Below, in pieces: positions 32,915 through 37,234 of a DNA stretch of 37,234 nucleotides. The position numbers and the translations under genes are program-made. The stretch's first letter is position 1. Every line of letters begins with the position of its first letter. This DNA comes from Peptococcaceae bacterium (lineage in GTDB: Bacteria > Bacillota > Desulfitobacteriia > Desulfitobacteriales > Syntrophobotulaceae): NCBI GenBank assembly GCA_012517475.1, contig JAAYUV010000005.1, positions 1 to 37,234 of the forward strand, read 5' to 3'. Under the pieces are notes generated by a model. It worked only from the letters and a program-made list of their open reading frames with translations, was not told where the DNA came from and ran no database searches.

Positions 32915-34570
32915 GTGGATATCACAGTAGCGGATCTATTAAAAACAGGCGCTTTAAAAAACGCCAGGATGGTTGCAGGACATCAGGGTATTAATAATCT
33001 TGTAAAAGGGGTAACGATCATTGAGGCTCCGGATATCGTTAACTGGCTTTCCGGAGGAGAATTACTGCTGACAAGTTTATATTCCACTCCCGCCGGTTCC
33101 CTGGATTATAAAGAATATATAAAGAAGATGGCTGAAAAAGGGGTTAGCGCTCTGGCAATCAAGATAAAGAGATTTGTAGACGCTATACCCCAGGAAATAA
33201 TAGATGCCGGAAATGAATTCGGTCTCCCCATTATTGAAATGGAAGCAAGCATTCGTTATATCGACATTATGAATCCTGTAATGGCCGAGTTGCTGAACTC
33301 ACAAGTGGAGAAGCTGAAATATTTTAAAGAGGTTCAGGAACGGTTTACCATGTTGGCTTTGCAGTGCGAAGGGATGGATGCTATCGTTCATACCTTGGCC
33401 GAACTTGTCGGCAATCCTGTTGCGGTTTACGATAAAAACAATAAATGCCTTGCATCAACAGATGCAAGGCTTGACAGCTTTACGGATCTTAAGGACTTTT
33501 CGCTGAGAGAAGAGTTAAATAAAAAATTCTCCTATTATCGCCAGATGGTTAAATATCCGGGAATTGGTGAGGAGACGGTATCCCAGGTAATAGTTCCTAT
33601 TCAGGCTTTGGGTCAGATCAGGGCCTACCTAACCGTTGCGGAGCTTAACAGCAGGCTGGCGGAAAAAGATTTTATTAGTTTGGAACACGCAGCGACCGTA
33701 GTATGTTTGGACATGGTTAAAAGGTTTGCGGTCAGGGAAGTTGAACAAAAGTTCAGTAATGATTTTCTTCAGGATATTGTTTCAGGGAATATAGACACAA
33801 AAATTATTCTGGAACGGGCAAGCATTATGGATTGGGATTTATCAAAGCCCTATTATACGATGGTATTTAAAATATCTAATCTCGACCAATATATTTATGA
33901 AAATAAAGACCGAAACTTATTCCTTCAGGGTGTAAAGTCAGAATTAGTCGCGGCAATCACGAGCGCAACAAAGGCTTATACCAAAGGCTGTATAGTAGGA
34001 AGTAAAGGGGACTCCTTCATTGTTCTATGGCCGACCTCCGGAGAAAGTGACGTTGTGATGAAGAGTCTTAAAAAAGCTGCTCAAGAAATCCAAAAGCAAG
34101 TTCGTTCCATAATCAAGACAGCCCATATAGCAGTTGGCTTGGGAAATATTGCCTGGACTTTGGAAGAGATCCCGAGAAGTTTCAATGAAGCTCAAGATGC
34201 AATTGTTATAGGTACAAGGTTATTTGATAAGGACCTGATTATTAGTTTTGAAGAACTTGGGGTGTATCGTCTTCTTAGTAAGTTTGAGGAGCGGGGAGTG
34301 CTGAAAGAATTTATACCGCTGCCTTTAATCAAGCTGATGGAATATGACAAAGAAAATCATGGTGATTTATTAGAAACTTTGGAAGTGTTTTTAGAAAATA
34401 ACGGAAATGCAAGTAAAGCCGCAAAAGAATTATTTGTTCATTATAAAACCATTTTATATCGATTAGAACGGATTAAAGAGATAACGAACATCGACTTTGA
34501 GAATAAAGCGGATAGGCTTCAAATTGAACTCGGATTAAAAATAATCAATTTTATTGAAAAAGAGAAATAA
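32915..34570 (+). CDS. pucR: PucR-family purine catabolism regulator
   Basis: The 551-residue protein has the PucR N-terminal domain (residues about 8-125: TVADLLKTGALKNARMVAGH, IEAPDIVNWLSGGELLLTS), a GAF-like middle, a CdaR/GGDEF-like region, and the C-terminal PucR helix-turn-helix (ENNGNASKAAKELFVHYKTI, then LYRLERIKEIT). In Bacillus PucR activates purine-catabolic genes in response to allantoin-pathway metabolites. The GTG start has AAAGGGG about 10 bases upstream. It forms an operon with allE and likely controls both divergent arms. A strong terminator follows. Confidence 0.88.
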   Translation: MDITVADLLKTGALKNARMVAGHQGINNLVKGVTIIEAPDIVNWLSGGELLLTSLYSTPAGSLDYKEYIKKMAEKGVSALAIKIKRFVDAIPQEIIDAGNEFGLPIIEMEASIRYIDIMNPVMAELLNSQVEKLKYFKEVQERFTMLALQCEGMDAIVHTLAELVGNPVAVYDKNNKCLASTDARLDSFTDLKDFSLREELNKKFSYYRQMVKYPGIGEETVSQVIVPIQALGQIRAYLTVAELNSRLAEKDFISLEHAATVVCLDMVKRFAVREVEQKFSNDFLQDIVSGNIDTKIILERASIMDWDLSKPYYTMVFKISNLDQYIYENKDRNLFLQGVKSELVAAITSATKAYTKGCIVGSKGDSFIVLWPTSGESDVVMKSLKKAAQEIQKQVRSIIKTAHIAVGLGNIAWTLEEIPRSFNEAQDAIVIGTRLFDKDLIISFEELGVYRLLSKFEERGVLKEFIPLPLIKLMEYDKENHGDLLETLEVFLENNGNASKAAKELFVHYKTILYRLERIKEITNIDFENKADRLQIELGLKIINFIEKEK

Positions 34571-34601
34571 GAAAATTTTCCTGGTTTGATTTTGGTTAAA
34601 G

Positions 34602-34648
34602 AAGGTATCGCAAAACTGCTAAAAAAAAGCAGTGAGCGATACCTTTTT
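34602..34648 (+). terminator. Terminator after pucR
   Basis: AAGGTATCGC pairs perfectly with GCGATACCTT, with an inner ACTGC/GCAGT stem, followed by TTTTT. The start GGTATCGCAAAAC resembles the end of the 157-bp repeat family, so it may be derived from one. Confidence 0.8.
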
Positions 34649-34673
34649 CCCTTAATGGCTGTTCTTTGCATGA

Positions 34674-35060
34674 CTTAATAAATCAGCTCAGGGCAGGGCT
34701 GCGTAATGTATAGAAGCTTTCGGCAGATCGTGAAGGCCGCTAGCCTTCACTCATCCATGGCCGTCGAAACAGCCGCACTCCGATCAGCGATTTATGCCAT
34801 CCGTGGCATGGCTGAAATTAGGCACATCCCGATAAGGCTACCAAAAGCCTTATCGCGTTATCCTGCTCCGTTTGACGCTATTTATACATTACGCAGCCCA
34901 GTTTCTGGGTTTACTCGATGATAAGTCATTATATGGGGAATATTACCTATCTTCATTTACTGAAAGCTTCTATACAGGGAAATTATGGAGAAATGTAGAA
35001 TACCCTGATGTACAGCAAAGTATTACGGAGCTGTTTTTCTGTTTTTTAAGGGGTTAGTTA
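34674..35060 (+). repeat. Long form of second repeat family, multi-hairpin
   Basis: The outer part is shared with 20618-20776 (there on minus). Between 34695 and 34900 lies a structured unit with inverted ends AGGGCTGCGTAATGTATA and TATACATTACGCAGCCC. Inside are at least three clean hairpins: GTGAAGGC/GCCTTCAC, ATGCCA/TGGCAT and CGATAAGGCT/AGCCTTATCG. The motifs TAATGTATAG, TCGGCAGAT, GCCATCCGTGGC and TTGACGCT recur in the 157-bp repeats, so the families share an ancestor. A 61-codon frame near the right end (ESFYTGKLWRNVEY) has a counterpart in the short copy and may be residual coding sequence. Confidence 0.75.
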
Positions 35061-35128
35061 TGAGGCAAATGTCTAAAATGGGAAATCAAATTTTGGTTTT
35101 ATGATATGGATTATAACTAAAGGAAATA

Positions 35129-35190
35129 TTCCCGCACCTAGTTCATAAATCCCTCCTAAATAAGGATATACCACGAACCTCATGCGGGAA
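35129..35190. repeat. TTCCCGCA hairpin in gene-free stretch
   Basis: TTCCCGCA and TGCGGGAA are perfect arms 62 bases end to end, with an inner GTTC/GAAC pair. The arm sequence equals that of the attC-like repeat at 19781-19851, but the interior is unrelated. Apart from this, 35061-35245 holds nothing recognisable. Confidence 0.4.
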
Positions 35191-35245
35191 AAAGCCCTTA
35201 TCTGAAATGTTCCTTGCAAGTTTGCAGTAAGGGTCTTGATAAATG

Positions 35246-35270
35246 AAAAAAACAGACCTCTGAGGATCTG
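35246..35270 (-). terminator. Terminator after doc
   Basis: On the minus strand CAGATC pairs with GGTCTG (one G-U pair) and is followed by seven T, directly after the doc stop codon. Confidence 0.65.
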
Positions 35271-35272
35271 CA

Positions 35273-35683
35273 TTAATGAGTGAATCGTTTTTCAAGCCAT
35301 ATTGAAAGCTCATTGATATAATGGTCTAAATCATTTCCGGTAAAGTTCGAACATGTTATTTCAATAGCTTTTTCATATGCTTCATCATCTTTAACTTGAT
35401 CGGAATATCCGTTTATTTTCAGAAGGACAGTTGCCGCGTAAAAGCCAACTCGTTTATTGCCATCAACAAAACAATGGTTTTTGGTAAAGAAATACCAAAG
35501 CATAGCAGCTTTATGAAAAGGCGTTGGGTATTTATCATAATCGAAGTGCGGGTATTGCTGGTCAATTACGCTCTTAATTTTAGGCAAAGTATCTTGATAA
35601 TATTCTGAGCCTCCACCGAACATTTCTATGGCTTCTCTATGAATAGCAAGGATATCGTCAACACATAGTAGCCCAATGTCCAT
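35273..35683 (-). CDS. Doc-type (Fic fold) toxin
   Basis: The 136-residue protein has the Doc/Fic catalytic motif HCFVDGNKR (H70-R78) and the preceding YPTPFHKAAMLWYFFTKN helix. The start, VDDILAIHREAIEMFGG, is typical of death-on-curing proteins. Doc of phage P1 phosphorylates EF-Tu; other Fic proteins AMPylate, so the exact reaction is inferred. The ATG lies two bases after the stop of the small upstream gene, which is likely its antitoxin. A terminator follows its stop. Confidence 0.9.
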   Translation of the reverse strand: MDIGLLCVDDILAIHREAIEMFGGGSEYYQDTLPKIKSVIDQQYPHFDYDKYPTPFHKAAMLWYFFTKNHCFVDGNKRVGFYAATVLLKINGYSDQVKDDEAYEKAIEITCSNFTGNDLDHYINELSIWLEKRFTH

Positions 35684-35685
35684 AA

Positions 35686-35856
35686 TTATTCAGCCAATTT
35701 TTTGAGCAGTTTTGAGTGTTTTGAAGTGACTTCCTTAATAGCAGTTGAAACTTTTTGGTTATGCTCATTAGCGGTATTTTGTTGGGGATTTTTTTTAGGT
35801 TCCTTGGCTAAGGCCATGAGACCATCCCTTTCGACATCATTACTATCTTTATCCAT
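35686..35856 (-). CDS. Small charged protein, probable antitoxin of Doc
   Basis: The 56-residue product (MDKDSNDVERDGLMALAKEP...) is Lys/Asn/Gln-rich and ends in a helix with KEVTSKHSKLLKKLAE. It shows no obvious Phd/YefM or AbrB DNA-binding fold. Position directly before doc, two bases apart, is the main reason to call it an antitoxin. The ATG at 35856 has GGGTGG upstream; a longer frame from 35910 has no site. It may be a non-Phd antitoxin or only a fragment. Confidence 0.6.
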   Translation of the reverse strand: MDKDSNDVERDGLMALAKEPKKNPQQNTANEHNQKVSTAIKEVTSKHSKLLKKLAE

Positions 35857-35880
35857 ATTGTACCACCCTTCATGAATTGG

Positions 35881-35890
35881 AACAATTGTT
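35881..35890. promoter_or_regulatory. AACAATTGTT palindrome upstream of Doc operon
   Basis: A perfect 10-base palindrome 25 bases upstream of the small protein's start, well placed for autoregulation. Short, so tentative. Confidence 0.3.
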
Positions 35891-36028
35891 ATGATAGTAT
35901 TATTATGCATAGTTAAGGGATTTAGTCTTAAATCAAAAGTGACGGAAACACTTCAGATAACAGCCAGTTTCCCAAATATGGTACAATATGAATGTAGTAG
36001 CCAGACTTCAGAAACCGGCGGAACGTTA

Positions 36029-36190
36029 GTGCGCCAAGCAAAGCTTGGTACTTCTTGCAAGGTGAAAGTCCTTGCTGGGCAAGGTCTAGCCAACCACCCA
36101 TATCGCGTGTTGCGCCGAAACTGGTAACAGCAAGGTGAAGTGTACACAGAGAACCATATAGGCCATAGGGGGAACCGTAACTCCTGAAGC
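36029..36190 (+). mobile_element. Group II intron 5' fragment (domain I)
   Basis: GTGCGCC at 36029 is the conserved 5' end of bacterial group II introns. It is followed in order by AAGCTTGGTA, AAGGTGAAAGTCCTT, GGTCTAGCCAACCAC and CAAGGTGAAGTGTACA, then ATAGGCCATAGGGGGAACCG, the usual run of domain I. Homology fades before 36200. No reverse transcriptase/maturase frame and no domain V follow, so this is a truncated, inactive copy. Its right edge abuts the next small gene. Confidence 0.75.
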
Positions 36191-36236
36191 ATAATTTGCT
36201 TCTGTTTCTCATCAATTAGCAAGAGGGGGAATAGAT

Positions 36237-36548
36237 ATGGCTTTGATTTATGGTTTAGCAGTATTGCTTATAGGGTGGCCTGGTATCATCACAGCTATCG
36301 TTCTTGTTAGTATCGGAATATATACAAGGAAAATTTGGTTAATAGTTTTAGGAGCGATTTTCGCGATACCAATATCATGGTATTTAGGTGGAACTCCGAG
36401 ATTTAGATACATTATGTATGGCCTTCCCATATTCTTTATCGGATCAGCATTTGCTGTTAAATACGGCAAGGAAAGATTAGCTTGGATTCTGACATTACCA
36501 TATATCGGAATAATGGGGTGGTTAGGATTTACGGTTCTAACTCAGTGA
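36237..36548 (+). CDS. Small hypothetical membrane protein
   Basis: The 103-residue protein has four predicted membrane helices: about residues 2-27 (with GWPGIITAIVLVSIGIY), 32-50, 58-74 and 82-100. It begins at an ATG with GAGGGGG upstream. I do not recognise a family. It lies directly downstream of the intron fragment and 95 bases before a DUF169 gene on the same strand. Confidence 0.6.
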   Translation: MALIYGLAVLLIGWPGIITAIVLVSIGIYTRKIWLIVLGAIFAIPISWYLGGTPRFRYIMYGLPIFFIGSAFAVKYGKERLAWILTLPYIGIMGWLGFTVLTQ

Positions 36549-36643
36549 TAGAGGCTCTGAACATTGTAGATTTATCTAGGTAGGATTGAATTCAGTTTAC
36601 TTTTTAAGATACATGCTAAGAATTATAAAAAATTAGGGGTGTT

Positions 36644-37234
36644 ATGAAAAGTAAAATTGCTGATTCCATAAAACTAAAAAATCATCCAATTGCAGTATTC
36701 CGTTCAAATGTCAAACCCGAGGGTGCCATGCAGTTTCAAGAAGGGAAACGGGGTTGTGTTATTTCAATGTTAAATGCTGCAGCTAAAGGACGAATGGCGG
36801 TATTTGAAGATAAGACCACTAATTGTCCGGGTGGCAAAGTTGGACTAGGCTTCAATCGTTTTCAATTAGGTTTTATTGAACATTTCTTGTCAACGGGTGT
36901 TCCCGGTGGTAGAGAAGGAGAATTTTATAAGAAGAATCCGGAGTTAGCGGCGAAATTCGCAACTGGATTACCCGAAGTTGTCCCCCAAAAGTATCTAATT
37001 TTTAAACCGTTATCGGAATTGACTGAAGAAGAAACACCAGAAATCATCATCTTCCTGGCTAATGCAGATCAACTTTCCGCTCTGATGTGGTTCGCCAATT
37101 ACGATAAATCAACTCAAGACAACGTTAAAATAGACTTTGGTTCCGGCTGTCAGCAGTCTGTACTATATGCTCTAGAGCAAGCTGAGAAGGAGGACCCAAA
37201 GTGTATTATCGGACTAACGGACCCTTCGGCACGA
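36644..37234 (+). CDS. DUF169 family protein, 3' end beyond window
   Basis: An open frame of 197 codons starts at ATG 36644 (AGGGGT upstream) and runs to the window edge without a stop. Visible features are [40 protein letters not shown], then [13 protein letters not shown], and a late [20 protein letters not shown]. These fit DUF169 proteins, common in anaerobes and often near redox enzymes; function unknown. Several cysteines (in GCV, NCPGG, SGCQQ) are conserved in the family and might bind metal. Family length is about 230-270, so a short end is missing. Confidence 0.85.
   Translation, partial: MKSKIADSIKLKNHPIAVFRSNVKPEGAMQFQEGKRGCVISMLNAAAKGRMAVFEDKTTNCPGGKVGLGFNRFQLGFIEHFLSTGVPGGREGEFYKKNPELAAKFATGLPEVVPQKYLIFKPLSELTEEETPEIIIFLANADQLSALMWFANYDKSTQDNVKIDFGSGCQQSVLYALEQAEKEDPKCIIGLTDPSAR

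Noticed and set aside
34706-34921. 71-codon frame in the long repeat
   Set aside because: It is made entirely of hairpin sequence with no ribosome binding site.
35073-35273. 66-codon minus-strand frame after doc
   Set aside because: It starts in the doc terminator and has no family similarity.
35928-36222. Minus-strand frames of 89 and 95 codons
   Set aside because: They are antisense to the group II intron RNA; the conserved feature is the intron.
1-37234. CRISPR arrays, tRNA or rRNA genes
   Set aside because: No regularly spaced direct repeats, cloverleaf or rRNA-like blocks were seen on either strand.

Overview
The window looks like chromosome of an anaerobic Gram-positive bacterium of the Peptococcaceae / Desulfitobacterium–Dehalobacter–Desulfosporosinus type. 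This is inferred from gene content (a short CydA with a complete cydABDC set, LarC, a YgiQ-type radical SAM protein, AllE/PucR purine-catabolism genes, a YknXYZ-like exporter), AGGAGG-type ribosome binding sites and frequent GTG/TTG starts. No rRNA, tRNA or CRISPR array was seen.

Layout. (1) 1-2.6 kb: a truncated GntP-type permease, a DUF975 membrane protein, a 157-bp palindromic repeat, and a minus-strand HTH regulator/membrane protein pair. (2) 2.6-9.2 kb: an Rrf2 regulator with three cysteines followed by cydA, cydB, cydD and cydC (cytochrome bd quinol oxidase and its CydDC exporter). The same palindromic operator lies in front of rrf2 and of cydA, and a strong terminator-like hairpin lies between cydB and cydD. 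(3) 9.3-11.8 kb: YgiQ and a single-domain PAS protein. (4) 11.8-17.0 kb: a graveyard. It holds a second 157-bp repeat, the 3' half of a condensation-domain gene (minus), the 3' part of a SecA-like gene (plus, frameshifted), and a chimeric signalling gene in which a sensor-GGDEF-HD-GYP protein is joined in frame to a CHASE4-HAMP chemoreceptor, with frameshifts at both ends. (5) 17.0-20.5 kb: larC, a decayed toxin, an intact AbrB/RelE-type toxin-antitoxin pair, a CrtO-like membrane protein between two homologous palindromic repeats that recall integron attC sites, a coiled-coil protein and a small membrane protein.

(6) 20.6-27.6 kb, all minus strand: an antibiotic-resistance-type ABC-F ATPase whose start codon directly follows a terminator-like hairpin containing its Shine-Dalgarno sequence, then a TetR-regulated MacAB/YknXYZ-like exporter operon (tetR, ATPase, FtsX permease, membrane-fusion adaptor). 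(7) 27.8-34.6 kb: a divergent allantoate/ureidoglycine utilisation locus. Minus strand: allA, allC, a TerC-family protein and a dicarboxylate/amino-acid symporter. Plus strand: allE and a PucR regulator. Together AllC, AllE and AllA would take allantoate through ureidoglycine and ureidoglycolate to glyoxylate, urea and ammonia. (8) 34.6-37.2 kb: a multi-hairpin repeat related to one at 20.6 kb, a Doc-type toxin with a small charged partner, the 5' end of a group II intron, a small membrane protein, and a DUF169 gene that runs off the window.

The most notable features are the hairpin/SD arrangement at the ABC-F start, the duplicated Rrf2 operator bracketing rrf2 and the cyd genes, the GGDEF-HD-GYP::CHASE4-MCP chimera, the attC-like repeat pair, and the cluster of deletion scars at 12-17 kb.
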